Shown one piece after another: positions 15,666 to 25,048 of a DNA stretch of 32,241 nucleotides. Each line of letters starts with the position of its first letter. The first letter of the stretch is position 1. The stretch spans positions 1 through 32,241 of the forward strand of contig JAUNKF010000035.1 of NCBI GenBank assembly GCA_030532895.1, given 5' to 3'. This stretch comes from Lautropia sp. (GTDB taxonomy: Bacteria > Pseudomonadota > Gammaproteobacteria > Burkholderiales > Burkholderiaceae_E). The position numbers and the translations under genes are program-made. The notes beneath the pieces were generated by a model, which was not told the DNA's origin, did no database searches, and saw nothing but the letters and a program-made list of their open reading frames with translations.

Positions 15666-17432
15666 TTAGGTGATCTCGGCCAGCACGGCCCCTGCCGTCA
15701 CGGCCTGCCCAGCCTCGATGCGTCGGCTCAAGCGGCCGGTCTTGTGTGCCATCACCTGCATTTCCATTTTCATCGCCTCCATCACGGCGATGAGCTGCCC
15801 CTCAGCCACCTGCTCCCCCTCCTCCACCTTCCAGGCATGCAGGTTACCGGCAATCGGGGCCGTGACGGCATCAGGTGACACGGCGCCACCCTCTGCCTCA
15901 GCCGAAGCCTGAGCCATGCCGGCCGTTCCCCCTCCTGTTGCCCCCACCACGCCGGCCGACAGCGCACCGAGCAACTGGGCTGGCAAGCCCAGGTTCACAC
16001 GGCGCCCATCCAGCTCCACCGGCATGCGAATCAAGGTCTGCGCCGGCAGCGGCGCCGGTCGAGCAGCAGCCGCCAAATCATCGGCGAACGCCGTCTCGAT
16101 CCAGCGCGTGTGGACATGAAACCCTTCATCGCCCACCGCCACGAAAGCCGGCGCCACGATCACAGCCCGGTGAAAAGGCAGCACACTGGGCACGCCCTCG
16201 ATCTGGAACTCGGCAAGCGCCCGACGGGCACGCTGCAGGGCCTGCTCTCGGGTGCTGCCGTGCACGATCAGCTTGGCCATCATCGAATCGAACTGGCCGG
16301 CCACGACAGAGCCACTTGCCACACCGGTGTCGACCCGCACACCAGGGCCAGCCGGCGGCTGGAACCGCTCGATCAGCCCAGGCGCCGGCAGAAAGCCTCG
16401 GGCCACATCTTCCGCATTGATTCGGAACTCGATGGCATGCCCGATGGGCCGCGGCGTCTGCTGGATCGACAGCGGCAAGCCGTCGGCCACCCGCAGCTGC
16501 TCGACGACCAGATCCACGCCTGTCGTCTCTTCGGTCACCGGGTGCTCGACCTGCAGGCGGGTGTTGACTTCCAGAAAAGAAATGGCACCACGACGGCTCA
16601 CCAGAAACTCGACCGTCCCAGCCCCCACATAACCAGCCGCTGCACAGATGTCGCGCGCCGCCTGATGAATCCGCTCACGCTGCTCATCGGAGAGGAAAGG
16701 TGCCGGCGCCTCTTCGACCAGTTTCTGGTTTCGCCGTTGCAGGCTGCAGTCGCGTGTCCCCAGCACGACCACCTGCCCGTGCTGATCGGCGATCACCTGC
16801 GCCTCCACATGGCGAGGCTGGTCCAAAAACTGCTCGACGAAGCATTCCCCCCGGCCGAACGCAGCCGTGGCCTCACGCACGGCCGACTCGTACAGCTCGG
16901 CCACTTCGTCCATCTCCCAGGCCACCTTCAGGCCACGTCCACCGCCACCAAAAGCAGCCTTGATCGCGATCGGCAAGCCATGCTCACGCGCAAAAGCCAA
17001 CACCTCGTCCACGTGCTGAACCGGCTCGGGCGTACCGGCCACCAAGGGTGCCCCGACCTGCGCGGCAATCTTGCGGGCAGCCACCTTGTCGCCCAATTGC
17101 GCGATGGTCTCGGGCCTGGGGCCGATCCAGATCAGCCCGGCATCGATCACGGCCTGTGCAAAACCGGCATTTTCCGACAGGAAGCCATAACCCGGATGCA
17201 CGGCATCAGCACCACAGCGCCGGGCCACCGCCAGCAATTTCTCGATGTTCAGATAAGTATCTGCCGGCCTCTCACCTTCCAGCCCATAAGCCTCGTCGGC
17301 CATCCTCACATGCAGTGCATCCATATCCACATCGGCATAGACGGCCACGCTCTGGACACCATAATCGGCACAGGCCCGCACGATGCGAACGGCAATTTCT
17401 CCCCGGTTGGCAATCAGGACTTTCTTGATCAT
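15666..17432 (-). CDS. Biotin carboxylase fused to biotin carboxyl carrier domain
   Basis: The 588-residue product joins two halves of a biotin-dependent carboxylase. Residues 1 to about 445 are a biotin carboxylase: [14 protein letters not shown] (7-20), the ATP-grasp glycine loop FGGGGRG, and [14 protein letters not shown] with its catalytic Arg and Glu. Residues about 515-588 form a biotinyl carrier domain with VMEAMKMEM, so Lys555 is the biotin site. Between them is a short beta-rich and Gly/Ala linker. This resembles the alpha subunit of acyl-CoA carboxylases but is shorter. The ATG overlaps the pxpBC stop by 4 nt and has GGGGA 6 nt upstream, showing translational coupling. With no acyl-CoA carboxyltransferase beta subunit nearby, the most likely partner is the neighbouring PxpBC protein. 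Confidence 0.93.
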   Translation of the reverse strand: MIKKVLIANRGEIAVRIVRACADYGVQSVAVYADVDMDALHVRMADEAYGLEGERPADTYLNIEKLLAVARRCGADAVHPGYGFLSENAGFAQAVIDAGLIWIGPRPETIAQLGDKVAARKIAAQVGAPLVAGTPEPVQHVDEVLAFAREHGLPIAIKAAFGGGGRGLKVAWEMDEVAELYESAVREATAAFGRGECFVEQFLDQPRHVEAQVIADQHGQVVVLGTRDCSLQRRNQKLVEEAPAPFLSDEQRERIHQAARDICAAAGYVGAGTVEFLVSRRGAISFLEVNTRLQVEHPVTEETTGVDLVVEQLRVADGLPLSIQQTPRPIGHAIEFRINAEDVARGFLPAPGLIERFQPPAGPGVRVDTGVASGSVVAGQFDSMMAKLIVHGSTREQALQRARRALAEFQIEGVPSVLPFHRAVIVAPAFVAVGDEGFHVHTRWIETAFADDLAAAARPAPLPAQTLIRMPVELDGRRVNLGLPAQLLGALSAGVVGATGGGTAGMAQASAEAEGGAVSPDAVTAPIAGNLHAWKVEEGEQVAEGQLIAVMEAMKMEMQVMAHKTGRLSRRIEAGQAVTAGAVLAEIT

Positions 17433-19327
17433 GAGGATTCCCCGTTGAAATACGCCCGAAACGGCGACACGACCCTGAAACGCACGTGAACCCCTGCCGG
17501 CAGTTGTGCCGCGCTGTCGAGATGATGGGGCACGACACAGCCGATGACCGGATAACCCCCGGTAAGTGGATGATCGGCCAAAAACAACACAGGCTGCCCA
17601 TTGGCAGGCACTTGCAAGGCCCCCAGCGCCGTCCCCTCGGAGGGGAGTTCCACGCCCTCGAAAGCTGGCGCCCTGACCAACGGCTGCTCACCCACCAGGC
17701 GCAAACCCACACGATTGGATTGCAGTGTCACCTGCCAGGACTGCCGCTGGAGCAATTCAATGGTATCTGGCGTGAACCAGTCGGTTCGTGGGCCGAGCAC
17801 GATGTCGAGCACGACGCTACCCGCATCATCACCGACGGGCTGATACGGCGGGTTGGCCGGGTGGATGTCATGGTGCATCATCACGGCACCCTTGGCCCAC
17901 TGCCCCACGGACAAGATTTGCCCAACCGACACCGGTTCAGGCCCGATTCCGGACAAGGTATCGGTGGCAGCGCTACCAAGCACAGGGGCCACCTTGAAGC
18001 CGCCTCGCACCGCCAGATAGCTGCGCAAGCCCACGTCCGGCGCGCCAATCGTCAACGTGTCACCGGGGTCTAGCGCCAGCGGCCGGTTACGCTCGGCAGG
18101 CCAGGCCGAGCCATCGGCATGACGCAGCTCAAGCGCCCCTTCTGCCCCCGTGATCGCCACCACCACGGGCGAGAGGACACGCACCGAAAACCCACCATGC
18201 AAAATTTCAAGGACAGGTGCACGACGATCGTTACCCACCAAACGATTCGCCAACATACAAGCACCTTTATCCAACGCCCCGGAAGCCGACACCCCCTGAG
18301 ACGCCTGCCCTTCCCGGCCCTGATCCTGAAAGATCGCCTGCAACCCCGTGGCCAGAACCTCGAAGGCATCGGGCACCGGCCGGGTGAGGTGCGGCGTCAT
18401 CGACGCTGACGGGGGCGGTTCGGTACGAACTTCACCGGCCTCGTCGGCCGGATGGGCCAGTCCTGCGCCTTGCGCATCCGAGGCATCATTGGCGGCAGCC
18501 AACGGCAGCATGTGCTCGACGGCATGCATGCCCCTGACATCCGCCCGGTTCATCGACACGGCCAGATCTGAAGAAGGCACGGCTGACGTGTCGGCTGAAA
18601 CCGCCGACACAGACGACGCCAGGCACGTACCGGTATCGCCCCCAATGCGTGTGCCTTCGGCAGACAAGGCGTCTGCGGCCCGACGCCAATGCTCGACCAG
18701 GCGCTGCCCTTCCTCGGTGGCAACATCCACGAATCGCACCCGTCCACCGGGCTGGAGCAAGGCTGGCGGCTGGCGAGCGAGATCCCACATCGGCACCATC
18801 GTGGTGCCCAACAGCTGCCATCCACCTGGGCTGGATCGCGGGTATATGCCGCAGAAACGGCCCGCCAGGGCCACTGAGCCGGCCGGAATTTTCGTGCGCG
18901 GGCTGGCACGTCGTGGCACATCGAAAAGCGGGTCATCGCCAGTCATGTAGGCAAAGCCCGGCGCAAAACCGGTAAACGCCACCTGCCAGATGGCCTTCGT
19001 GTGGCGTTCGATCAAGGCCGCCACGGACAGCCCCAGATGCTCGGCCATCTCCGCCAGATCCTCACCATCGTATCGCACTGGCAGTATCAGCAAAGCCCCG
19101 CTAGCCTGCTGGCGCCCCCCCACCTGTCGCCCGGCAATGGCATCGGCCAAGCGCTCAGGGCGACAGATGGACGGATCGAAAGTCACCAGGACGGTGCGCG
19201 CAGCCGGCACCAGCTCGGTGATGCCTGCAATCGGTTCAGTCTGCAAGGCATCGAAGAGCGCCAGCGTCTCTTCCAGGCTGTCCAATTCGACCAGCATGGC
19301 ATCCAGATTGGCGGGAAGAATACGCAT
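17429..19327 (-). CDS. pxpBC: 5-oxoprolinase subunits B and C, fused
   Basis: PxpB and PxpC (KipI/KipA families) together with PxpA open 5-oxoproline to glutamate with ATP. Here they are one 632-residue chain. Residues 1 to about 224 are PxpB, with [16 protein letters not shown] (120-135) and the [20 protein letters not shown] stretch (147-166). A poorly conserved Ala/Ser/Asp-rich linker follows (225-322). PxpC spans about 323-632, with FQDQGREG (333-340), GVSASGALD and LANRLVGN. Both families are homologous to the carboxyltransferase half of urea carboxylase. An AGGAG-type site precedes ATG 19327, 12 nt after the DUF1445 stop; the 3' end overlaps the biotin carboxylase start by 4 nt. Fusions of these two subunits are known elsewhere. 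Confidence 0.93.
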   Translation of the reverse strand: MRILPANLDAMLVELDSLEETLALFDALQTEPIAGITELVPAARTVLVTFDPSICRPERLADAIAGRQVGGRQQASGALLILPVRYDGEDLAEMAEHLGLSVAALIERHTKAIWQVAFTGFAPGFAYMTGDDPLFDVPRRASPRTKIPAGSVALAGRFCGIYPRSSPGGWQLLGTTMVPMWDLARQPPALLQPGGRVRFVDVATEEGQRLVEHWRRAADALSAEGTRIGGDTGTCLASSVSAVSADTSAVPSSDLAVSMNRADVRGMHAVEHMLPLAAANDASDAQGAGLAHPADEAGEVRTEPPPSASMTPHLTRPVPDAFEVLATGLQAIFQDQGREGQASQGVSASGALDKGACMLANRLVGNDRRAPVLEILHGGFSVRVLSPVVVAITGAEGALELRHADGSAWPAERNRPLALDPGDTLTIGAPDVGLRSYLAVRGGFKVAPVLGSAATDTLSGIGPEPVSVGQILSVGQWAKGAVMMHHDIHPANPPYQPVGDDAGSVVLDIVLGPRTDWFTPDTIELLQRQSWQVTLQSNRVGLRLVGEQPLVRAPAFEGVELPSEGTALGALQVPANGQPVLFLADHPLTGGYPVIGCVVPHHLDSAAQLPAGVHVRFRVVSPFRAYFNGESS

Positions 19328-19339
19328 GAACCTCTCCTC

Positions 19340-20170
19340 TCAGCCCTCGTAGTACACGTCCGGCACATCGGTGATGAACATGTGTCCGGGCGCATGCGTG
19401 ATGGCAAAAGGCACGCCGGAGGCCATGACCGCCGCCTGCGGGGTCACACCGCAGGCCCAGAACACGGGCACCTCTCCCGGCTCGATACGCACCGGATCAC
19501 CAAAATCGGGCCGATCGAGATCGGCAATGCCCAAAGCCTGCGGATCGCCCACCTGCACCGGCGCACCATGCACCGAGGGAAATCGCCCTGAAATGCGGCA
19601 GGCATCCGCCACCCTGTTGGCAGGTATCGGACGCATCGACACGACCAGATTGCCCTTCAGGCGCCCCGCTGGACGGCAGGCGATGTTCGTGCGGTACATG
19701 GCCACATTGCAGCCATCGGTGACATGGCGCACCTCGATGCCAGCCTCGATCAGCGCGTTTTCAAAGGTGAAGCTGCAGCCGATCAGAAAGGTGACGAGAT
19801 CCGGATGCTCTGCCCAGGCCGCCCGCGCATCCGTCAACGCTTCCACCAGACACCCGTCGCGCCAGATGCGATACAGCGGGAGATCGGTGCGCAAATCAGC
19901 CCCTTCTGCCAGCACCGTATCGAAGGCCCCCGCTTCGACCACATCCAGCACCGGACAAGGCTTTGGATTGCGCTGGGCATACAACAAAAAATCCCAGGCC
20001 CACTCACGTGGCAAGGCGATCAGATTGGCCTGCGTCATGCCGCGGGCGATGCCAGCCGTCGGCGCCACCCGGCCCGACCGGTAGGCCGCGCGGGCGGCGC
20101 GGGCCGCTGCCTGCGCGGCGCGTTGGGCCTCGGTGAGTGATCGTGCGCCAGGCATCATGGTCGTTGTCAT
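19340..20170 (-). CDS. DUF1445 putative hydro-lyase / D-glutamate cyclase family
   Basis: This 276-residue protein belongs to the UPF0317/YcsI family (DUF1445), described as putative hydro-lyases. Vertebrate D-glutamate cyclase carries a domain of this family and converts D-glutamate to 5-oxo-D-proline. Conserved-looking parts are [11 protein letters not shown] (44-54), the [13 protein letters not shown] segment, VSMRPIP, and the C-terminal [13 protein letters not shown] and [10 protein letters not shown] stretches. The first 35 residues are Ala/Arg-rich and unlike the rest. ATG 20170 overlaps the pxpA stop by 4 nt, which supports this start. Setting between pxpA and pxpBC suggests that it supplies or processes 5-oxoproline; the exact reaction in this organism is inferred. 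Confidence 0.9.
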   Translation of the reverse strand: MTTTMMPGARSLTEAQRAAQAAARAARAAYRSGRVAPTAGIARGMTQANLIALPREWAWDFLLYAQRNPKPCPVLDVVEAGAFDTVLAEGADLRTDLPLYRIWRDGCLVEALTDARAAWAEHPDLVTFLIGCSFTFENALIEAGIEVRHVTDGCNVAMYRTNIACRPAGRLKGNLVVSMRPIPANRVADACRISGRFPSVHGAPVQVGDPQALGIADLDRPDFGDPVRIEPGEVPVFWACGVTPQAAVMASGVPFAITHAPGHMFITDVPDVYYEG

Positions 20171-20925
20171 GCAAAGGGTTTCAACTCGACGCCCGCGGCC
20201 AACAACACACGACGCACTTCACGCGCCATGCCAACCGCGTCGGGGCTGTCACCATGCACGCAGATCGAATCCGCCTCGATACGCGCAAGGCTACCGTCAA
20301 CCGCCTCCACCACACCTTCTTGCACCAGCCGCAGCATGCGGGCTGCCACCAGCGCCGGATCGTGCAGCACCGCTCCTGGCGCCCGCCTCGACACCAGCGT
20401 GCCCTGAGGCGTATACCCTCGATCGGCAAATGCTTCGGCCACGACCTTCAGGCCGGCCGCCTTCGCCCACCCCACCAGCGGCGAGCCGGCCAGCACCACG
20501 AGCGCCAGCGAATCATCGAGCGCACGGATCGCTTCGATCACGTCCGTGGCCTGCCGCTCGTCATGAGCAATGGTGTTGTAGAGCGCGCCGTGGGGCTTCA
20601 CGTAACGCACCTGAGTACCCGCCACCTTGGCCAGCGCCTGTAAGGCGCCAATCTGGTAGAGGATGTCCGCCCTCAATTCGCGTGAAGCCACATCCATGTT
20701 GCGACGACCAAAGCCCACCAGATCCGGATAAGCCACGTGCGCACCGATACTGACCCCATTGGCCGCAGCACGCCGCAGCGTGTCGAGAATCCCGGCCGGA
20801 TCGCCCGCATGAAAGCCGCAGGCCACATTGGCGCTGGTGACGATATCGAGCATGGCCACATCATCACCCATCGGCCAAGCACCGAAGCTCTCGCCCAGAT
20901 CACTGTTCAAATCCATTCTTGCCAT
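20167..20925 (-). CDS. pxpA: 5-oxoprolinase subunit A (LamB/YcsF family)
   Basis: PxpA works with PxpB and PxpC in the ATP-dependent opening of 5-oxoproline. The 252-residue product has the family's opening [18 protein letters not shown] (5-22), then [13 protein letters not shown] and the KPHGALYN motif near the middle. Length matches the usual 245-255. ATG 20925 has GAAGG 9 nt upstream. It is the first of four closely packed minus-strand genes ending with the biotin carboxylase. The upstream NRAMP-like gene is separated by 180 bp, so pxpA may also have its own promoter there. The end overlaps the DUF1445 start in an ATGA. Confidence 0.95.
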   Translation of the reverse strand: MARMDLNSDLGESFGAWPMGDDVAMLDIVTSANVACGFHAGDPAGILDTLRRAAANGVSIGAHVAYPDLVGFGRRNMDVASRELRADILYQIGALQALAKVAGTQVRYVKPHGALYNTIAHDERQATDVIEAIRALDDSLALVVLAGSPLVGWAKAAGLKVVAEAFADRGYTPQGTLVSRRAPGAVLHDPALVAARMLRLVQEGVVEAVDGSLARIEADSICVHGDSPDAVGMAREVRRVLLAAGVELKPFA

Positions 20926-21090
20926 GTCTCGATACCTTCAACGCGATGACGCCCAGTCCTCGTCAGGACAGCAGGCGTCCGTCACGACATTCATCGCCAG
21001 ACACCGGGATGACAGGCCACGGGGTCTGGGTCTTTGACTCGGCGTCCCGAGCATGCCTTGCCGTTGAGCACGTTCGATGCCTGCGCGGCC

Positions 21091-21104
21091 CGTGCATGAC
21101 ACGC
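21091..21104 (+). repeat. Dispersed intergenic repeat core, copy E
   Basis: Exact 14-mer CGTGCATGACACGC, one base beyond the NRAMP-like stop codon and upstream of pxpA. The usual ACGAA flank is missing here. Its placement inside an apparent operon means it could affect read-through or mRNA stability between transporter and pathway genes. Confidence 0.7.
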
Positions 21105-21105
21105 C

Positions 21106-22341
21106 TCAAGCAGCCAGCAGGTTGAAGATCGGGCCAATCGACTTGTAGCCCATGTACCAGGTCAACAGGCACACCAGCGAGCCAAGTACCAACAACCATT
21201 TTGGATAGGACACACCGCCCAGCAGATCCTGGCGCGTCCAGCCGATGATCATGAAGATCGTCATGCCCAGCGGCAGGATCAGGCCATTGAAGCCACCTGC
21301 AAAAATCAGCAAGGCTTTCGGCGCCGTGCCCATCAGCAGAAATACCGTGAGCGACACGGCAATGAAGACGGCTGTCGCCCGATTGCGCACGCTCTCGGAG
21401 AGATCGGCCTTGAAAGCTTTCAGGAAGGACATCGAGGTATAGGCCGCACCGATGACGCTGGAAATCCCCGCAGCCCAAAGCACCAGGCCAAAGAAGCGCA
21501 AGCCCAGATCACCTGCAGCCGACTCGAAAGCCTTTGCGGCCGGGTTGGCCCCATCGAGCACCACCCCGCTGGAGACGACCCCCAAGATGGCCAGAAAGAG
21601 CACGAAACGCATGACGCCCGTCACGGCAATGCCGTTGAGCGCCCCTTTCGTGACGGCCCCGATGTTCTCGACGCCCACCATCCCCTTGTCGAGCAGCCGA
21701 TGCGCCCCCGCATAGGTGATGTAGCCCCCCACGGTGCCCCCGACGATGGTCGTGATGGCGGCCCAATCGACCAGCTCGGGCATGACGGTCTGGCGCAACG
21801 CCTCGCCCACCGGCGGATCCGACACCACGGCCACATAGGAGGTGAGCACGATCATCATCAACCCCAGATAGACGATCAGCTTGTCGACGGCCACGCCGGC
21901 CCGTGGTGAGGCAAAAATGCCCAGTGCCACCAGGGCACTGATCAGCCCACCCCATTTAGGGGAGAGCCCGAACAAGGCATTGAGACCCAATCCGGCCCCG
22001 GCAATGTTACCCACGTTGAAGACCAGCCCGCCGAAGATGACCAGGACAGCCAGCACATGGCCGCTACCAGGCAATGCCTCGTTGGCAAGCGATGAAGCAT
22101 TTCGGTTGGCCAGCGTGATCATCCGCCACACGTTGAGCTGAACGACGAAATCGATCAGGATCGAGGCGAGAATGCCGAAGGCAAAAGCCGCGCCCAGCTT
22201 CGCGGTGAAGGTGGCCGTCTGCGTGATGAAACCGGGGCCGATGGCTGAGGTTGCCATGAGGAAAATGGCGGCCAGCATCGAGGCGCGACGCGATTGCACG
22301 AATGTCTTGGCCTGATCGCCGGGGGAGACGGGTTGATTCAT
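21106..22341 (-). CDS. NRAMP-fold transporter lacking the metal-binding motifs
   Basis: This 411-residue inner-membrane protein has about eleven helices and an NRAMP-like layout. The canonical DPGN of helix 1 reads I-G-P-G-F (34-38), and the canonical MPH of helix 6 falls in GGTVGGYITYAGAHRLLD (201-218), without Met-Pro-His. The side chains that bind manganese or iron are therefore absent, so metal transport is unlikely. Related genes (YcsG in Bacillus) sit in the same kind of cluster with pxpA, a DUF1445 gene and pxpBC. I infer a role in uptake of 5-oxoproline or a related compound. ATG 22341 has only a weak ribosome site. The promoter should lie in 22342-22520, shared with divergent dtd. 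Confidence 0.88.
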   Translation of the reverse strand: MNQPVSPGDQAKTFVQSRRASMLAAIFLMATSAIGPGFITQTATFTAKLGAAFAFGILASILIDFVVQLNVWRMITLANRNASSLANEALPGSGHVLAVLVIFGGLVFNVGNIAGAGLGLNALFGLSPKWGGLISALVALGIFASPRAGVAVDKLIVYLGLMMIVLTSYVAVVSDPPVGEALRQTVMPELVDWAAITTIVGGTVGGYITYAGAHRLLDKGMVGVENIGAVTKGALNGIAVTGVMRFVLFLAILGVVSSGVVLDGANPAAKAFESAAGDLGLRFFGLVLWAAGISSVIGAAYTSMSFLKAFKADLSESVRNRATAVFIAVSLTVFLLMGTAPKALLIFAGGFNGLILPLGMTIFMIIGWTRQDLLGGVSYPKWLLVLGSLVCLLTWYMGYKSIGPIFNLLAA

Positions 22342-22520
22342 GATCGAAAGACCGCAAAAATCGGAGCACCTACAGTGTAGCGATGTGCGCTACTACGGGT
22401 TTTCCCAGGCCAGGCGCCCGGCCCCCTGTCCGACACACCCGGGCTTTTTTGCCCCCGTGCCTTGCCTGGACGGCCGCCTGTCTTTGCCTGACTGTTTTGT
22501 TACCCATCGATCAGACCACC

Positions 22521-22961
22521 ATGTACGTTCTGGTTCAACGTGTTCGCCAAGCCACCGTTCGCATCGACGAGCAGATCGCCGGCCACATCGACCGTGGGCT
22601 GCTCGTCTTCATCTGCGCCGAGCCGAACGACACGCACGAGCATGCACGACGTGCCGTGGCCAAGCTGCTGAAGCTGCGGGTCTTTGCCGACGATGCCGGC
22701 AAGATGAATAAAAGTGTTCAAGATATCGACGGTGCATTACTGATCGTCAGCCAGTTCACGCTGGCTGCCGACGTCTGGCAGGGCAACCGCCCCAGTTTCA
22801 CGGGCGCCGCACCAGCAGCTCTGGGAGAAGCGCTTTATGATCAGGTGGTGACACTGGCACGCGAGCAGCACCCGACCGTGGAAACAGGTCGCTTCGGTGC
22901 CGACATGCAGATCAGCCTGATGAACGACGGCCCCGTCACCATCCCTTTCCGGGTACTTTGA
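22521..22961 (+). CDS. dtd: D-aminoacyl-tRNA deacylase
   Basis: Dtd removes D-amino acids (and mischarged glycine) from tRNAs in the cytoplasm. The 146-residue product has the two family signatures: SQFTLAAD (77-84) and the Gly-cisPro motif NDGPVT (135-140). Length is the normal 145-150. ATG 22521 was chosen over an upstream in-frame ATG at 22383, which would add 46 residues unlike the family; no strong ribosome site is present. It is divergent from the NRAMP-like gene. With a D-glutamate-linked locus next door the neighbourhood is suggestive, but dtd is a common housekeeping gene. Confidence 0.95.
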   Translation: MYVLVQRVRQATVRIDEQIAGHIDRGLLVFICAEPNDTHEHARRAVAKLLKLRVFADDAGKMNKSVQDIDGALLIVSQFTLAADVWQGNRPSFTGAAPAALGEALYDQVVTLAREQHPTVETGRFGADMQISLMNDGPVTIPFRVL

Positions 22962-23022
22962 GCAGGGCATGACCGCGAATGGCCCCCACCGGGCTTGACC
23001 AGATTGAAGGCAGCTGGCGCCT

Positions 23023-23040
23023 GATGGGAATGGCCCCATC
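23023..23040 (+). terminator. Small stem after dtd
   Basis: GATGGG (23023-23028) pairs with CCCATC (23035-23040); no T-tract follows. It is 37 nt before the tenA start and could be a weak terminator or a leader structure. I see no TPP riboswitch landmarks here. Confidence 0.25.
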
Positions 23041-23076
23041 CCCTTCATTCCTACAACCGAACAAGAATCAACGACG

Positions 23077-23724
23077 ATGACAGGATTTTCAGAACTTCTT
23101 CGCAACGAATGCTTTCATGATTGGCAAGCCGCCGTCGACCACCGCTTCGTCAACGAGCTGTTCGAGGGCAGCCTGCACGATGAGCACCTGAAGCGCTATC
23201 TGGTGCAGGACTATCAGTTCGTCGACCGCTTCGTGGCGCTCTTGGGGGCTGCGATTGCCTCGGCCGATCATTTTGGCGCGAGGGTTCGCTTTTCCCAGTT
23301 TGCCGCGATGGTCACCAGCGAGGAAAACACCTATTTCCTTCGCTGCTTCGACCTGTTGGGCGTACCCGAAGCCGAACGCACCCACCCGACCCTGCTGCCC
23401 GTCACCCAGGCTTTCCAGGCGCTGATGGCCGAAGCCGCCCATAGCCTCAGTTATGCCAAAGCACTGGCCGTGCTCTGCGTGGCCGAGGGCCTGTATCTGG
23501 ACTGGGCCGACCAACCCGGTCGGCCACTGCCCCAAGGCTTTCAGCACGCTGAATGGATCACGCTACATGCCAATGATTTTTTCCGCGATTTCGTGGGCTG
23601 GCTGCGATCCGAACTCGACCGTGTAGGCGAAACACTCTCGCCAGAAGAACAGAAGGAAGTGCGCCAACTCTTCTACCAGGCCGTCAAGCTCGAACGCGCC
23701 TTCTTCGACGCCGTCTACAGCTAG
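23077..23724 (+). CDS. tenA: TenA/thiaminase II family protein, TenA_E-like
   Basis: This 215-residue all-helical cytoplasmic protein belongs to the TenA family, which hydrolyses thiamin breakdown products such as aminopyrimidines in salvage. Typical segments are QDYQFVDRFVALLGAAIA (44-61) with Asp45, and a C-terminal KLERAFFDAV with Glu207. In the region where TenA_C proteins have their catalytic Cys within P-C-P-W, this one reads LCVAEGLYLDW (133-143). The A-x-E-x-x-Y pattern fits the TenA_E group, although a Cys (134) is close by. No thi gene is adjacent and no TPP riboswitch is seen. The ATG lacks a strong ribosome site. It converges with hmp across an 82-bp gap. Confidence 0.88.
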   Translation: MTGFSELLRNECFHDWQAAVDHRFVNELFEGSLHDEHLKRYLVQDYQFVDRFVALLGAAIASADHFGARVRFSQFAAMVTSEENTYFLRCFDLLGVPEAERTHPTLLPVTQAFQALMAEAAHSLSYAKALAVLCVAEGLYLDWADQPGRPLPQGFQHAEWITLHANDFFRDFVGWLRSELDRVGETLSPEEQKEVRQLFYQAVKLERAFFDAVYS

Positions 23725-23725
23725 C

Positions 23726-23782
23726 GCGTGTCCATGCACGCCCAGAGGGACTGTCTCAGGAACGAATCCGTGCATGACACGC
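23726..23782. terminator. Inverted pair of the dispersed repeat, likely bidirectional terminator
   Basis: GCGTGTCCATGCACG (23726-23740) faces CGTGCATGACACGC (23769-23782); the arms pair except for one bulged base, across 28 nt. It fills the gap between the convergent tenA and hmp stops (23724 and 23807). The stem is symmetrical, so it could work on both transcripts. The right-hand copy has the full ACGAA flank (23759-23768). Confidence 0.65.
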
Positions 23783-23806
23783 ACCGGAAAGCCGACACCC
23801 CCCGCA

Positions 23807-24988
23807 TCAATCCAGTGCCTCGGCCGGCCCGAAAAACTCATAGTGTGTCTGCGCCTCGGGCACACCCAGCGTCACCAGGGCACGCTTGATGAATGCCATG
23901 AAAGGCTTGGGCCCGAGAAAATAGACCTCGGCGTCCTCAGGCACCCATTGACGCAATTGTTCAACACTGGGTCGGCCGGTGGCATCCGGCTGGCGGGTGT
24001 CAGAAGGCGAGACCTGCTCGAACACCAGATGATGCTGGAATTGCGGATATTCCCGCGCCCATTGCTCGACGACCTCACCGAAGGCATGCACGGCAGCATT
24101 GCGCGCGTAATGAATGAACACCACGGGCCGCGCGGTGTGGGTCAGCGCCCATTCGGCCATCGCCAGCGTCGGCGTGATCCCCACGCCCCCGCTGATCAAT
24201 ACCAACGCCCGCTCGCCATCATCCAGCGTGAAGGCACCAGCCGGTGGAAACAGCGTCAGCTCCCCGCCCTCCGGCATCCGGTCATGCAGAAAACCCGACA
24301 CCACGCCCTGCGCCTCACGCTTGACGCTGATGCGATAGCCACGTCCATTGGGCGCGCTTGACAGCGAATAGTTTCGCCGGACTTCATGGCCATCGATCTC
24401 CAGCTTGAGGCCGATGTACTGTCCAGGCTTGAAAGCCACGACCTCGCCGCCATCGACCGGCACCAGGTGAAAGGACGTGATCTCCGCGCTTTCCGGCACC
24501 TTGCGAACCACACGGAAACGCCGTTCGCCACGCCAGCCGCCAGGGGCTTGAGCCAATTCATCATATGCTTTGCTTTCGGCGCCGATCAGGATGTCGGCCA
24601 GCTGCTGATAAGCCGCCCCCCAGGCGTCGATCACGGCAGGTGTGGCCACCGATTCCCCAAGCACTTCACGGATGGCTCGCAGCAGACAGGCACCCACGAT
24701 CGGATAATGTTCCGGAAGAATCTGTAATGCCACATGCTTGTTGACGATCTGCGCCACCAAGGGCCCCAGGGCTTCCAACTGGTCGATATGCTTGGCGTAC
24801 ATCAGCACGCCATTGGCCAGCGCCCTGGGTTGGGCGCCGCTGGCCTGATGCGCCTGGTTGAACAGCGGACGAACAGCCGGGTATTCCCCCAGCATGATCC
24901 GGTAAAAGTGCGTGGTCAGGGCCTCACCACCACTTTCCAGCAAGGGAACGGTAGCCTTGATGATGTCGAGTTGAGCTTGTGTGAGCAT
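23807..24988 (-). CDS. hmp: Flavohaemoprotein (nitric oxide dioxygenase)
   Basis: Hmp oxidises nitric oxide to nitrate using oxygen and NAD(P)H. The 393-residue product has an N-terminal globin domain (1 to about 140) with distal Tyr29 and Gln53 and proximal His85 (NKHVAL), an FAD domain with RRNYSLSSAP, and an NAD domain with GGVGITP; it ends with the typical HYEFFGP. Length is close to the usual 395-400. I prefer ATG 24988 because MLTQAQLDIIKATVPLL is the usual start; an in-frame ATG at 25033 would add 15 residues. An FNR-like box lies at 25207-25220, about 219 bp upstream. I did not find a convincing NsrR site. It converges with tenA. Confidence 0.95.
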   Translation of the reverse strand: MLTQAQLDIIKATVPLLESGGEALTTHFYRIMLGEYPAVRPLFNQAHQASGAQPRALANGVLMYAKHIDQLEALGPLVAQIVNKHVALQILPEHYPIVGACLLRAIREVLGESVATPAVIDAWGAAYQQLADILIGAESKAYDELAQAPGGWRGERRFRVVRKVPESAEITSFHLVPVDGGEVVAFKPGQYIGLKLEIDGHEVRRNYSLSSAPNGRGYRISVKREAQGVVSGFLHDRMPEGGELTLFPPAGAFTLDDGERALVLISGGVGITPTLAMAEWALTHTARPVVFIHYARNAAVHAFGEVVEQWAREYPQFQHHLVFEQVSPSDTRQPDATGRPSVEQLRQWVPEDAEVYFLGPKPFMAFIKRALVTLGVPEAQTHYEFFGPAEALD

Positions 24989-25048
24989 GTCAATGTCGTT
25001 GGTCGATATCCTGAGAACGTCTTGTGCGTGCACAACACGGCAGTGTCA

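Noticed and set aside
16110-17489. 459-codon plus-strand open frame over the biotin carboxylase gene
   Set aside because: Antisense to a clear biotin carboxylase; His/Arg-rich composition is typical of a shadow frame.
22962-23076. TPP riboswitch upstream of tenA
   Set aside because: The conserved CTGAGA and the later conserved stretch are missing.
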